50,079 nt of DNA from Nocardiopsis sp. MG754419 (GTDB taxonomy: Bacteria > Actinomycetota > Actinomycetes > Streptosporangiales > Streptosporangiaceae): assembly GCF_018207095.1 (NCBI RefSeq), contig NZ_QOCZ01000026.1, forward strand, positions 1-50,079, written 5' to 3'. Position numbers and translations under genes: made by a program. Within the stretch, counting starts at the first letter, position 1; each line of letters opens with the position of its first letter. Under the pieces are notes generated by a model. The model was not told the DNA's origin. It made no database searches and worked only from the letters and a program-made list of their open reading frames with translations. Shown here one piece after another: positions 1 through 8,639 of this stretch.

Positions 1-26
1 GAGAGCGCCCGTAGTTAGGACTCACC

Positions 27-1436
27 ATGCACACTCCCGCCAGTGACATCGCGGTGGACCACCACTACGACCTGGTCATCATCGGCAGCGGTTCGGGCAA
101 CTCGATCCCCGGGCCCGAATTCGAGGACCGGTCGATCGCGATCATCGAGGAGGGAACGTTCGGCGGCACCTGCCTCAACGTCGGCTGCATCCCCACCAAG
201 ATGTTCGTCCACGCCGCCGACGTCGCGCTGGCGACGTCCCGGTCGCAGCGGCTGAACCTGAACGCCCGGTTCGATTCGGTGGACTGGCCGGGCATCGTCA
301 CCCGTATCTTCGAGAACCGCATCGACCCGATCGCCTCCGGCGGGGAGAGCTACCGTCGCGGCCCCCAGACCCCGAACATCGACGTCTACGACCGGCACGC
401 GGTCTTCGTGGGCGAACGCACGCTCCGCACCGGTCAGGGCGACCAGGAGAAGGTCATCTCGGGCGACGAGGTCGTGATCGCCGCCGGCTCACGTCCCTTC
501 ATCCCCGAGGCCATCGCCGACTCGGGTGTGCCGTACCACACCAACGAGGACATCATGCGGCTGCCCGAGCCGCCGACCTCGTTGGTGATCGTCGGTGGGG
601 GTTACATCGCCATGGAGTTCGCCCACGTCTTCGACGCGTTGGGCACCGACGTCACCATCATCGCCCGCTCGGCGTTGCTGCGCGGAATGGACGCCGACCT
701 GGGCAAGCGGTTCAACGATCTGGCCGCCGAGCGTTACCGCCTCCTCGGCGGCCGCACCATCGTCGACGCCGAGCACACGGAGGACGCGGTGACCGTACGG
801 CTCGACGACGGCTCGTCCGTGAGCGCGGACGCGCTGCTGGTGGCCACCGGACGTGTGCCCAACGGGGACCGGTTGGACCTGGCCTCGGGTGGGATCGCGA
901 TGGGCGAGGACGGGCGCGTCCTGGTCGACGCGTACGGTCGTTCGACCACCGCCGAGGGTGTCTGGGCTCTCGGCGACGTCTCCTCTCCCCACATGCTCAA
1001 GCACGTCGCCAACGCGGAGATGCGCGCCGTGCGCCACAACCTGCTCCACCCGAGCGACCTCCACGTGATGCCGCACGACCACGTTCCCGCCGCCACCTTC
1101 ACGCACCCGCAGATCGCCACCGTCGGTATGACCGAGGAGCAGGCCCACGCGCGGGGCCACAACGTGACGGCCAAGGTACAGAAGTACGGGGACGTCGCCT
1201 ACGGCTGGGCCATGGAGGACGTCACCGGCCTCTGCAAACTGATCGCCGACCGCGACACCGGCAAGCTGCTCGGTGCCCACTACATGGGCCCGGACGCGGC
1301 CACCCTGATCCAGCAGATGATCACCGTCCTCGCCTTCGACCTCGACGTGCGTGAGGTCGCGACCAGGCAGTACTGGATCCACCCTGCCCTGCCCGAGGTC
1401 ACGGAGAACGCCCTGCTCGGCCTCGACTTCTCCTGA
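27..1436 (+). CDS. mtr: mycothione reductase
   Basis: Predicted 469-aa FAD/NAD(P)-dependent disulfide reductase that would regenerate mycothiol from mycothione, the actinobacterial counterpart of glutathione reductase. An N-terminal FAD-binding GSGSGNS motif (about residues 20-26) is followed by the redox-active disulfide motif GGTCLNVGCIPTK, then a second dinucleotide fold GGGYIAMEF for NADPH, and the C-terminal dimerisation domain carries the His-Glu pair in HPALPEVTE that serves as the catalytic base in this family. The opening 'IIGSGSGNS' plus CLNVGCIPTKMF is more typical of mycothione reductase than of lipoamide dehydrogenase. Length is normal. It stands alone on its strand, and the gene to its right is a regulator with its own promoter. 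Cytosolic. Confidence 0.93.
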   Translation: MHTPASDIAVDHHYDLVIIGSGSGNSIPGPEFEDRSIAIIEEGTFGGTCLNVGCIPTKMFVHAADVALATSRSQRLNLNARFDSVDWPGIVTRIFENRIDPIASGGESYRRGPQTPNIDVYDRHAVFVGERTLRTGQGDQEKVISGDEVVIAAGSRPFIPEAIADSGVPYHTNEDIMRLPEPPTSLVIVGGGYIAMEFAHVFDALGTDVTIIARSALLRGMDADLGKRFNDLAAERYRLLGGRTIVDAEHTEDAVTVRLDDGSSVSADALLVATGRVPNGDRLDLASGGIAMGEDGRVLVDAYGRSTTAEGVWALGDVSSPHMLKHVANAEMRAVRHNLLHPSDLHVMPHDHVPAATFTHPQIATVGMTEEQAHARGHNVTAKVQKYGDVAYGWAMEDVTGLCKLIADRDTGKLLGAHYMGPDAATLIQQMITVLAFDLDVREVATRQYWIHPALPEVTENALLGLDFS

Positions 1437-1806
1437 GCGACCCGGCACGTCCCACGCGCTCCCGGAGGGGGCGGCTCACGGCAGAGGCCGACCCGGTACA
1501 CGCGTCGGCGGGCGAACCCGCGGTACGGGGCGCGGGGTGGCGGTGTGCTCATGGAGCGGGTCGCCGGCGGCGCCGACCACGGCGGGTTCTCCCGTGGCCG
1601 GGGCGGCCCCCGCACGGCGTCGTGGTCGGCCGGACCTCACGGCCGGGGCCTTCGTGGGGTTCCTCGTGGACCTCGGCCTCCGTCGCCCGAGCGTGACGGG
1701 CCCCGGAACTCTCCCGGCCCGGATCCCGACCGCACCCGGGGAATTCCGGGCCCGGACCACGAGGGTGAGGGCACCGGCTCCCGTGTTTGAAACCACTCGT
1801 GCGAGG
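1437..1806. other. intergenic region, no gene seen
   Basis: Very GC-rich spacer between mtr and the iclR promoter. The open frames crossing it are rich in Arg, Pro and Gly, have no ribosome-binding site and resemble no family I recognise. I see no clear rho-independent terminator after mtr. Confidence 0.5.
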
Positions 1807-1854
1807 TACGATGAGGTCGCCATGTGAACAACCCGAACACATCACGTCAAGGGG
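1807..1854 (+). promoter_or_regulatory. iclR promoter, putative IclR operator and RBS
   Basis: A -10-like TACGAT lies at 1807-1812; no convincing -35 is visible. Just downstream, CAACCCGAACA at 1829-1839 matches the two operator-like repeats in front of the DUF6282-led operon (CAATCCGAACA and CAATACGAACA) at 10 and 9 of 11 positions. It sits inside a wider dyad, TGTG...CACA at 1823-1841. AAGGGG at 1849-1854 is a ribosome-binding site seven bases before the GTG at 1862, which decides the start. A site between promoter and gene fits negative autoregulation. That IclR binds here is inference. Confidence 0.5.
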
Positions 1855-1861
1855 CGACAGA

Positions 1862-2584
1862 GTGGACATCCAAGCAGTCGACCGGGTGGGGATGATCCTC
1901 GCACTTTTCGGTCCGCATCGTGAATCGGTGAACTCCTCGGAGGCCGCCGACCTCATCGGGCTCAATCGCACGACGACCTATCGCTACCTCACCTCCCTGG
2001 TCAACGCCAACGTGCTCACCCTGCGCGATGACCGCACGTACGCACCGGGCCCGACGCTCGTCCAACTCGGCGCCTTCGCCCTCGGCCGCCGTGACATCCT
2101 GCGCCTCGCCGTGGACCCCATGCAGACGCTGGCCCGGGACACCGAGATCACCGCGGTGCTGTCGCTCTGGGGCTCGTCGTCACCGGTCGTGGCACACGTC
2201 GAGGAACCCCCACGCCGCCAGATCGTCGTGTCCGTACGCGTGGGCATGCAGCTGTCGACCGCCGCCGCCCAGACCGGCATCTTCCACACCTTCATGAGCG
2301 ACGCCCCCAGCGTGGCGCGGGCCGCGCGGCAACTCCCCGCGGAGGAGCGTGAACGGATCGAGTGCCTGGTGCGCGAGACGTCCGAGCGCGGCTACGCCGC
2401 GCAGGTCAGCGCCCGGGGTATCGCCGTGCTCGCCACACCCGTGTGGGACGAGCACGGCCTCGCCGCCTCACTGGCGCTCCTGAGCACCCGGGACGTACTG
2501 GACGTCCAGGCCGAGGGCGCCGAGCTCGCGGCGCTCCGGAGCGCCGCGACCACGATCTCCCAGTCACTCGGCGCCCACGAGTGA
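1862..2584 (+). CDS. IclR family transcriptional regulator
   Basis: Predicted 240-aa regulator with an N-terminal winged helix-turn-helix (about residues 1-65, including SSEAADLIGLNRTTTYRYL) and a C-terminal IclR effector-binding domain (GMQLSTAAAQTGIFHTF, then RETSERGYAAQVSARGIAVLATPV). The GTG start is preferred because AAGGGG stands seven bases upstream; upstream in-frame TTG 1787 and ATG 1811 have no such signal. IclR proteins usually bind short palindromic sites and respond to small catabolic intermediates. It converges on the seven-gene operon at 2592-8558, whose promoter carries two copies of a motif also found in front of this gene. The likely role is local repressor of that operon and of itself; the effector is unknown. 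Confidence 0.9.
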   Translation: MDIQAVDRVGMILALFGPHRESVNSSEAADLIGLNRTTTYRYLTSLVNANVLTLRDDRTYAPGPTLVQLGAFALGRRDILRLAVDPMQTLARDTEITAVLSLWGSSSPVVAHVEEPPRRQIVVSVRVGMQLSTAAAQTGIFHTFMSDAPSVARAARQLPAEERERIECLVRETSERGYAAQVSARGIAVLATPVWDEHGLAASLALLSTRDVLDVQAEGAELAALRSAATTISQSLGAHE

Positions 2585-2591
2585 GCCGGGG

Positions 2592-3245
2592 TCAGGCGCG
2601 TTCGACCCGCGACGCCGACGGGGTGGAACCCACCGCGGACCCGCCCCCGAGGCGTTCGACCCGCCCGATCCGTCCGTAGGTCGGTCCGGCCAGGCGCGAC
2701 GCCGGGTCGATCATCGTGGTGTCGATCTTGAGACCGTCCAGCGCCGAGGCGAGCACGTGGAACCGCACCACCTCACCCACCGTGAATTGTGCGCCGGCCC
2801 GGCCGAACTCCACCACGCGCGCCAATCGACACTCCAGGCTCACCCGTGCCGAGGCCAGGCGGGGGACGTCCACCACCTCGCTCGGTGTCATGGCGAGTCC
2901 GAGGACCTCGGCTTCGTCGACGTCCGGGGGATGCACCTCCCCCGACTCATGGACCTCCCGCCACTGCTCCCAACCGGGGATGTTCACGACGTACTCGCCC
3001 CGCTCGGCGATGTTGCGGGCCGTGTCCTTGAACCCACCCTCGCGCCGACCGATGTTGATGCCGACCATGGGCGGATCGTTGGACACCATGGTGAACGCGC
3101 TGAACGGCGCCAGGTTGGCCGCACCGTCGCGACCCACCGAGCTCACCCAGGCGATGGGGCGAGGGACGACGCACCCCGTGAGCAGCCGGTAGTTCTCCTG
3201 CGCGCTCAACCCCGAAGGGTCGATCGTCGTCGTCGCGTCAGGCAT
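2592..3245 (-). CDS. flavin reductase-like (flavoredoxin family) protein
   Basis: Predicted 217-aa protein of the FMN-binding split-barrel flavin reductase/flavoredoxin family. The conserved start VVPRPIAWVSSVGRDGAAN, NLAPFSAFTMVSNDPPMVG and the motif KDTARNI are typical of the 'DIM6/NTAB' group, which hold FMN and use NAD(P)H, either reducing flavin for a partner oxygenase or acting on their own. The ATG at 3245 overlaps the end of the upstream solute-binding protein gene by eight bases, implying translational coupling. It is the last gene of the operon. No flavin-dependent monooxygenase is present in the operon, so it may act directly on the substrate or supply reduced flavin elsewhere. Confidence 0.85.
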   Translation of the reverse strand: MPDATTTIDPSGLSAQENYRLLTGCVVPRPIAWVSSVGRDGAANLAPFSAFTMVSNDPPMVGINIGRREGGFKDTARNIAERGEYVVNIPGWEQWREVHESGEVHPPDVDEAEVLGLAMTPSEVVDVPRLASARVSLECRLARVVEFGRAGAQFTVGEVVRFHVLASALDGLKIDTTMIDPASRLAGPTYGRIGRVERLGGGSAVGSTPSASRVERA

Positions 3246-4323
3246 GGTCGGTGGCCTCCTGGCGGACGGCGTCACGGTCGAAGTCGTTGATGTCCTGGAT
3301 CAACGAGTCGTCGTACAGGCCGGCGGAGTCCACCGACTCGGTGAGTTCGCCCGCCTCGAGCAGGAAGTCCACGTTGGCCTGCAGGGCCTGCGGATCCATC
3401 GCCCCGTAAGGATCGTCGTCGGCACCGAGGTTGGCCAGTCGCGCTTCCAGGACGGAGACCGACGACGCCAGGGCGGCGTCGTCCTCCAGCCCGGAGGGAC
3501 GCGCCTCGGGGTGGGCGTCGAAGAGCAGCGTGATGGCGGCCTCGGGGTTCGCCTCGCTGAAGACCACGCCCTTGGCGATCGCACGGCCGAGCTTGACGTA
3601 CAGATCCCGGTCCTGTTCCAGGTCGCCGGTCCGGGCGGCGAGACCACCGCTGGTGAGCTCGTCGGTACCCGGGACCTCGATGTCGCGCAGTTCGATCCCC
3701 TGGTTCTCGAGGACCTGGAAGGAGGTGTCCAGCAGGGCGAGCGCGTCGACCTGGCCGTTCTCCACGGCGGCGGCCTGCTGGCCGCCCGTCCCGATCGCGA
3801 CGAACGTGACCGAGTCCTCCGGCACCCCCGCCTCACGCAGACCGGCCTGGGCCTGGGTGACCGAAGCGCTCGCGAGGCTGATCGCGCCGACCGTCTTACC
3901 CTCGAGATCCTCGATCGAGGTGATGTCGCTGTCGGCGGGGACCTGCAGACCGTAGATGTTGTCCTTGTAGTAGGACATGAAGTAGGTCAGGTCGAGGTCC
4001 TTGCCGGACTGACGTCCGAGGATCACCGGTTCGGGGCTGACCGCCCCGGTCGCGACCTGCCCGGTCGCGATCTGTTGGGCCTGGGTCGTCGCGGAGTCGG
4101 CCAGGATGACCTCGACGTCCAGCCCCTCGTCCTCGAAGTAGCCCATCTCTTGTGAGACGGCGATCGAGGCGATCCCCGCGTTCCAGGTCGGGGTCGCGAG
4201 CGTCATGGAGACCTGTTGGTCGCCACCGTCGCCGCTCGACCCGCCGCAGGCCGCGAGCAAAGAGGTGAGCACCAGAAACGCGCCGCCCTGCAGCACCTTT
4301 CGAGACACACGTGTCATGGGCAT
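3238..4323 (-). CDS. ABC transporter substrate-binding lipoprotein (SsuA/TauA/THI5-like)
   Basis: Predicted 361-aa solute-binding lipoprotein. The first 26 residues form a signal peptide with basic start and lipobox LLAAC, followed by a Gly/Ser-rich linker. The mature part resembles NMT1/THI5-like and sulfonate/taurine-type binding proteins: ATPTWNAGIASIAVSQEMGYF, then DSATTQAQQIATGQVATGAV, and a domain crossover EDLEGKTVGAISLASASVTQ. AAGGA six bases before the ATG supports the start. It lies between the permease (24 bases upstream) and the flavin reductase (eight-base overlap) in one operon. It would capture the imported substrate outside the membrane; related systems take up sulfonates, nitrate, pyrimidine precursors or aromatic compounds, so the ligand cannot be named. 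Confidence 0.9.
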   Translation of the reverse strand: MPMTRVSRKVLQGGAFLVLTSLLAACGGSSGDGGDQQVSMTLATPTWNAGIASIAVSQEMGYFEDEGLDVEVILADSATTQAQQIATGQVATGAVSPEPVILGRQSGKDLDLTYFMSYYKDNIYGLQVPADSDITSIEDLEGKTVGAISLASASVTQAQAGLREAGVPEDSVTFVAIGTGGQQAAAVENGQVDALALLDTSFQVLENQGIELRDIEVPGTDELTSGGLAARTGDLEQDRDLYVKLGRAIAKGVVFSEANPEAAITLLFDAHPEARPSGLEDDAALASSVSVLEARLANLGADDDPYGAMDPQALQANVDFLLEAGELTESVDSAGLYDDSLIQDINDFDRDAVRQEATDHA

Positions 4324-4347
4324 GAGTTGTCCTTCGATGAGAGGAAT

Positions 4348-5214
4348 TCAGTGTGCGAGGGAGCGGGCCCGGTTCTCTTCGGACCAGAACGCGAGTCGTC
4401 GCCCACCGAGGACGACGGCGTAGTGCAGCACGAGACCGATGGTCGAGAGCACGACGAGGGCCGCGAACATGGTGGCCACGTCCAGTGAGGTGTTGCTGGC
4501 GATGATCAGGTAGCCGAGCCCGGCCTGGGAACCCACGAACTCCGCGACGATCGCGCCGATGACCGAGAGCACGACCGCCACGTCCAGCCCGGCGATGATG
4601 CTGGGGACGGCCGTGGGCAGACGCAGTCGGGTGAGCACCTGCAGACGCGTCGCCCCGAAGGAACGCATCATGTTCACCTGATCGCTGCTGGTGGAGTTGA
4701 AGCCGAGCGTGGCGTTGACCAGGATCGGGAAGAACGCGATCAGCGCCGTCGTGAGGATCTTCGACTCCATGCCGAAGCCGAACCAGACGAGGAACAACGG
4801 CGCGAGGGCCACCTTCGGTACGGTCTGCAGCACGACCACGATCGGCAGAACGATCTTCTCGGCCAGGCGCGAGGAGCTCACCCACACCGCGACGAGCAGT
4901 CCGGAGACGACCGCGATGCCGAAGCCGTAGATGATCTCCTGCAGCGTCACCCAGGTGTGGCGTAGGAACGGCCCCTGGCCGAATCCCTCGATGAGCGCCT
5001 GGACGATCCGGGTGGGCGCGGGGAACAGGATCTCGGAGACATCAAGGGTCCGGACCGTCACCTCCCAGACGATCAGCAGGATGAGCACCGTGGTGCTCGA
5101 CAGCAGCCAGCCGGGGAGGTCGGAGAGCCTGCGACGTGTCTCGGTGCCTCCTGCCTCACGCCGCACCGTCAGGTGCCGCTTGGCCGCGGAGGTGTCGTGC
5201 GAGGGCGCGGTCAT
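4348..5214 (-). CDS. ABC transporter permease (SsuC/TauC-like)
   Basis: Predicted 288-aa inner-membrane permease of the nitrate/sulfonate/taurine importer type. About six hydrophobic segments are visible after a basic N-terminal tail of some 35 residues. The coupling loop contains the EAA-like stretch MMRSFGATRLQVLTRLRLPTA, which contacts the ATPase. Its ATG overlaps the stop of the ATPase gene by four bases (ATGA), and the solute-binding gene follows 24 bases downstream, so the three form a complete importer. One permease gene implies a homodimer. Confidence 0.92.
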   Translation of the reverse strand: MTAPSHDTSAAKRHLTVRREAGGTETRRRLSDLPGWLLSSTTVLILLIVWEVTVRTLDVSEILFPAPTRIVQALIEGFGQGPFLRHTWVTLQEIIYGFGIAVVSGLLVAVWVSSSRLAEKIVLPIVVVLQTVPKVALAPLFLVWFGFGMESKILTTALIAFFPILVNATLGFNSTSSDQVNMMRSFGATRLQVLTRLRLPTAVPSIIAGLDVAVVLSVIGAIVAEFVGSQAGLGYLIIASNTSLDVATMFAALVVLSTIGLVLHYAVVLGGRRLAFWSEENRARSLAH

Positions 5215-5981
5215 GGGGCGGTCACCACTTCGGCCTTGTCGAGAACGGTTCTGATGCGACGCGTGTAGTCGCCGAACTCGGCGGTGCTCACGATGTCGAG
5301 GGTGCGCGGGCGCGGTAGGTCGATGTCGATGACGTCCCCGACGCGACCCGGCCGTGGGGTCATCACGACGACGCGGTCGGAGAGGAGCACCGCTTCGGAG
5401 ATGCTGTGGGTGATGAACACGACCGTCTTGCGGTCCCGCTCCCAGATCTCCAGGAGGTCCATCGTCAGCTGGTCACGGGTCATCGCGTCCAGGGCGCCGA
5501 ACGGTTCGTCCATGAGCAGGATCCGCGGATCGTGCAGGAGGGCCCGGGCGATCCCGACGCGCTGCTGCATCCCGCCGGACAATTCGTAGGGGTGGCTGCC
5601 GGCGAATTCCGACAGCCCGAGCATCGCGAGGAGATCACGCGCCCGTCCCTCATCACGCCGCCGCTGGGCACGGCCCTGCAGGGTCGAAGGCACGAGCACG
5701 TTGTCCAGGACCGTGTTCCAGGGCAGCAGGAGCGGCTGTTGGAACACCATTCCGGTCATCGCCGACGCGTCGCGCGCCTCGGCCCGGTACTCGATGCTGC
5801 CCGCGGTCAGCGGCTCCAGGCCCATGATGAGCTTGAGCATGGTGCTCTTGCCGCACCCGCTCGGCCCCACGATGGAAACGAACTCTCCGTCGGCGATGTC
5901 GAGGTGGAAGTCCTCGACCGCCACCGTTCCCCCGCGATAGTGCTTGCTGACATGGACGAAGTTCATGACCGGCTCATGCAT
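5211..5981 (-). CDS. ABC transporter ATP-binding protein (SsuB/TauB-like)
   Basis: Predicted 256-aa ATPase that would drive the adjacent permease. Walker A GPSGCGKST, the Q-loop in MVFQQPLLLPW, signature LSGGMQQR, Walker B ILLMDEPFGALD and switch His in VVFITHSISEA are all intact. The ATG at 5981 overlaps the end of the aldolase gene by eight bases; the open frame runs further upstream but those residues are a shadow of that gene. Gene order aldolase, ATPase, permease, binding protein ties transport to the enzymes. Confidence 0.93.
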   Translation of the reverse strand: MHEPVMNFVHVSKHYRGGTVAVEDFHLDIADGEFVSIVGPSGCGKSTMLKLIMGLEPLTAGSIEYRAEARDASAMTGMVFQQPLLLPWNTVLDNVLVPSTLQGRAQRRRDEGRARDLLAMLGLSEFAGSHPYELSGGMQQRVGIARALLHDPRILLMDEPFGALDAMTRDQLTMDLLEIWERDRKTVVFITHSISEAVLLSDRVVVMTPRPGRVGDVIDIDLPRPRTLDIVSTAEFGDYTRRIRTVLDKAEVVTAP

Positions 5982-6726
5982 GGGACGACGCCTTTCCTGT
6001 GTGGTCCTCAAGGGCCCGCATGCGTTGTACGGCTCGCGCGGCCGCGTCGGCGAGCAGTGTCGTGTCCGCGGCGCCGACGTAGAAGTCCAGCCCCAGCTCG
6101 CGGGCGCGCGCGGCGCCGGCGGGGCCTCCCGCCGCTCCCGCGGCGATGCCGTGCGCCCGGGCGGCCGCCGCGACCGTGACGTCCGCGTCCGGGACCGCGC
6201 CCCGGGCGTCGAGCGTGAGGTCGGCGGCACCGAGCAGGAGACCGGTGATGCCGTCGACCGCGGCGATCTCCTCCACGGACTCCAGCGCGGCGCGGGACTC
6301 GATCTGTGCGATGACCTCGACCTGACGGGCCAGGTAGTCGGATCGCGCCCCCTGCCCCCATGATCCGGCACGCGAGGTCGCACCCGAACCGCGCCTCCCC
6401 CCGGGGGCGAATCGCGTCGCGGACACCACGGCGGCGGCGTCGGAGGGGCCGTCGACGTGGGGCACGACGATGCCGTCGGCACCCGCGTCGAGGACGCGCT
6501 GCACGAAGGAGGCCCCCTGATCGGGAACCCGGACGAGCGCACGCATGCCGTGCGCCTGACCGACGGCGATGTGCCGGGCGATCGCCGACGGGTCCAGCAT
6601 CGTGTGTTCGGCGTCGATGACGATCACCTCGACGCCGGCGTGGGCGAGGATGGTGGTGGACTCCCAGGAGTCGAGCTTGACCCAGGCCGCCCACCACGTG
6701 CCCTCGGACCTGCTCAGCCGGCTCAT
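5974..6726 (-). CDS. HpcH/HpaI aldolase-citrate lyase family protein
   Basis: Predicted 250-aa class II (metal-dependent) aldolase of the HpcH/HpaI family, which cleaves 4-hydroxy-2-oxo acids to pyruvate (or a related 2-oxo acid) and an aldehyde. Visible family features are VIDAEHTMLD near residue 35, the catalytic-Arg strand ALVRVPD, GADGIVVPHVDG, and QIESRAALE providing an acidic metal ligand. TIM-barrel length is normal. Its ATG overlaps the preceding cupin gene stop by four bases (ATGA) and its own end overlaps the ATPase start. It suggests that the imported compound, or a product of it, is cleaved in a retro-aldol step; the substrate cannot be deduced. Confidence 0.85.
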   Translation of the reverse strand: MSRLSRSEGTWWAAWVKLDSWESTTILAHAGVEVIVIDAEHTMLDPSAIARHIAVGQAHGMRALVRVPDQGASFVQRVLDAGADGIVVPHVDGPSDAAAVVSATRFAPGGRRGSGATSRAGSWGQGARSDYLARQVEVIAQIESRAALESVEEIAAVDGITGLLLGAADLTLDARGAVPDADVTVAAAARAHGIAAGAAGGPAGAARARELGLDFYVGAADTTLLADAAARAVQRMRALEDHTGKASSHA

Positions 6727-7637
6727 CGGAGGGCCTCCGGCGCCGGGTAGTCCTCGGCGTTGAGCACCCAGCCCGGCCTGCGTGAGAAGTCCTCGCGAGG
6801 GCCGGCGAAGACGTCGATCATGCGGTTCTCGCCGGCCCCGACCGCCTCACTCGTGTGGATCAGCGGCGGGGGGATGATGGTCAGCGACGGCCCACCGATC
6901 TCGCGATGCTCATCGGGGCGCCAGGCGGTGCGATCGTTTCCCCACGTGCGCCGGATGTGGTGTACGTACCGACCGGCGTCGACGAAGCTCAACTGCTCGA
7001 AGTCGTCGTGGGTGTGGGGGGACAGCGTGTGCGGGTCCCGCGGTCCGACGCGCGGGTACAGCACGTTCACCATGGCGTGGCGGCCGCGGAGGATACGCCC
7101 CAGGCGCCCCTCCTGTGGGGCGATGTCCTCGATGGCGTCGTAGACGCGGATCGCGGCGGCGTCGGAAGGGGCGGGCCACGGGGTGGCGGGGGCACTGAGT
7201 CCGAGCCCCTCGGCGTAGGCCTCGGCGTTGAGCGCCCGGTCGAGCACGTCCGGTGTGCGTACCGTGTGCAGGCGCAGGAGCCGCAGCGCGCCCTCGACCT
7301 CGTAGCGCCAGGGGCCCGGCCGGACCGTGACGATGCTGGTCGGTTCCACGGCGACCCGCTCCCCCGCCGTGCTCACCGTGAGACGGCCCGCGGACGGCAG
7401 GACGACCAGCATCGTCTCGTCCGCGTCCTCGCGGTCGACGGTGTCCCCGTCGGTGTGTTCGGCGTAGACGACGGCGGTGTTGGCGGCGCGCACCGTCCAC
7501 GTGCGCCCGCCCCGTGCGGTGGTCCCGGTGGGGGCGAGTTCGCCGAAGTCGAAGTACTGCGGCTCCAGCGCCGCGTCGGCGTCGGGCGCGGTCGAGGCGG
7601 CCAGTTGGCTGCGCGGATCGCTCGCGAGGTAGGCCAT
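6723..7637 (-). CDS. cupin-domain protein of unknown function
   Basis: Predicted 304-aa protein that appears to contain two cupin barrels. The C-terminal half has a metal-binding-like motif SPHTHDDFEQLSFVDAG (two His plus Glu) and a later His in PPPLIHTSEAVG, as in 5-deoxy-glucuronate isomerase-like and other bicupin enzymes; the N-terminal half lacks an obvious His cluster. Three bases separate it from the DUF6282 gene upstream and it overlaps the aldolase gene by four bases, so it is co-translated with them. A metal-dependent isomerase or dioxygenase in the same pathway is plausible; the reaction is unknown. Confidence 0.7.
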   Translation of the reverse strand: MAYLASDPRSQLAASTAPDADAALEPQYFDFGELAPTGTTARGGRTWTVRAANTAVVYAEHTDGDTVDREDADETMLVVLPSAGRLTVSTAGERVAVEPTSIVTVRPGPWRYEVEGALRLLRLHTVRTPDVLDRALNAEAYAEGLGLSAPATPWPAPSDAAAIRVYDAIEDIAPQEGRLGRILRGRHAMVNVLYPRVGPRDPHTLSPHTHDDFEQLSFVDAGRYVHHIRRTWGNDRTAWRPDEHREIGGPSLTIIPPPLIHTSEAVGAGENRMIDVFAGPREDFSRRPGWVLNAEDYPAPEALR

Positions 7638-7640
7638 TCT

Positions 7641-8558
7641 TCAGCGCCCCTCGACGGAAGCGGGACGTTCGTCGTCCAGGCCGAGCAGGAAGGCGGCGTT
7701 GCGCGAGGTGACCTGACGCAGCTCCTCGACGGACAGGCCGTGGTCGAGCAGAGCCCGGCCGACCCGCATGAAGGCGTCGACGGGCATGGGGCGGCCTCGC
7801 TGCCCCAGATCCGAGGACAGGACCGTGTGATCGGGGCCAATGGCCCGGATCCACTCGACCAACAGCGCCGGGTCCCACTTGCGAAAGCCCTGCGGGTCGT
7901 ACATGCCGACCTCGTGCTCGATGTAGCCACCGAGGGCGGCCAGCCGGCGGCAGCGCTCGACGTCGGCGTCGACGATGAAGTTCGGGTGGCTGAGGATCAT
8001 GCGCCGGACCCCGCGCTCGGCGGCGGCGGCGAAGAGCAGGGCCGACTGGGCCGGCTCCAGGTGGCCCGCCGAGAGGAGTACGTCCGACTCCGCCACCAGG
8101 TCGATGACCTCGTGGGCGGCGTCGAGCAGGCGACCTTCGGCGTCGACCACGTCGACGATCCGGTTGGGGATGTCGTAGTCGGACTCGGGGAAGCCGTGAT
8201 GGTCGTTCTCGCAGTGGCAGCGGCTGGAGAAGGTGGGGAACCACACCGCGCGTCCGCCCATCTGCAGCGACATCGCGACGGCGTAGGGGTTGAGCCCGCC
8301 TACCTGGGCGTTGAGGGCGATGCCACCGAAGATCGGCGTCGCGACGTCGCGCAGTTCGCGATGCATCGCGAGCAGGTCCATGACGGTGTTGTGGTGGTGC
8401 GACTTGACCAGGATGCCGCGCATGTTCAGGCGCTCACCGTCGCGGGCCGCCTCGACGTGATCGAACTCCCGTGCGAAGGGGTTCGGTCCGGAGTGGCAAT
8501 GCAGATCGACGGCTCCGTCGAGTGCCTCCGCGATGGGCGGGAGGGACGTAACAGCCAT
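7641..8558 (-). CDS. DUF6282 family metallohydrolase-like protein
   Basis: Predicted 305-aa protein matching the actinobacterial/proteobacterial DUF6282 family, which looks like an amidohydrolase-fold enzyme. Candidate metal ligands are DLHCHSGP near the N-terminus, the KSHHHNT motif, a cluster CHCENDHHG in mid-protein, LSHPNF and SSDLGQ near the end. The ATG at 8558 is chosen because AGGTG lies eight bases upstream; the longer in-frame start adds 15 residues and would place the start inside the promoter. First gene of the seven-gene operon. Hydrolysis of the imported substrate is a reasonable guess only. Confidence 0.75.
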   Translation of the reverse strand: MAVTSLPPIAEALDGAVDLHCHSGPNPFAREFDHVEAARDGERLNMRGILVKSHHHNTVMDLLAMHRELRDVATPIFGGIALNAQVGGLNPYAVAMSLQMGGRAVWFPTFSSRCHCENDHHGFPESDYDIPNRIVDVVDAEGRLLDAAHEVIDLVAESDVLLSAGHLEPAQSALLFAAAAERGVRRMILSHPNFIVDADVERCRRLAALGGYIEHEVGMYDPQGFRKWDPALLVEWIRAIGPDHTVLSSDLGQRGRPMPVDAFMRVGRALLDHGLSVEELRQVTSRNAAFLLGLDDERPASVEGR

Positions 8559-8585
8559 AGAGCACACCTCTGAGATCAGGATCAC

Positions 8586-8627
8586 ATGTTCGTATTGAAT
8601 CATCTATGTTCGGATTGCGACTGTCAA
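8586..8627 (-). promoter_or_regulatory. operon promoter with tandem operator-like repeats
   Basis: Reading the minus strand, a perfect -35 TTGACA (8622-8627) is followed after 17 bases by GATGAT (8599-8604, four of six -10 matches). The spacer contains CAATCCGAACA (8607-8617) and the region just after the -10 contains CAATACGAACA (8587-8597). The two copies differ at one of 11 bases and are exactly 20 bp apart, two helical turns, so one protein could bind both on one face. A third copy lies before iclR. Placement over the -10 fits repression. No binding evidence is available. Confidence 0.65.
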
Positions 8628-8639
8628 GCCTCGTTGTTG

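Noticed and set aside
6855-8573. Long plus-strand frame opposite the cupin and DUF6282 genes
   Set aside because: Antisense shadow: the minus-strand genes have RBS, overlaps and conserved motifs; this frame has none.
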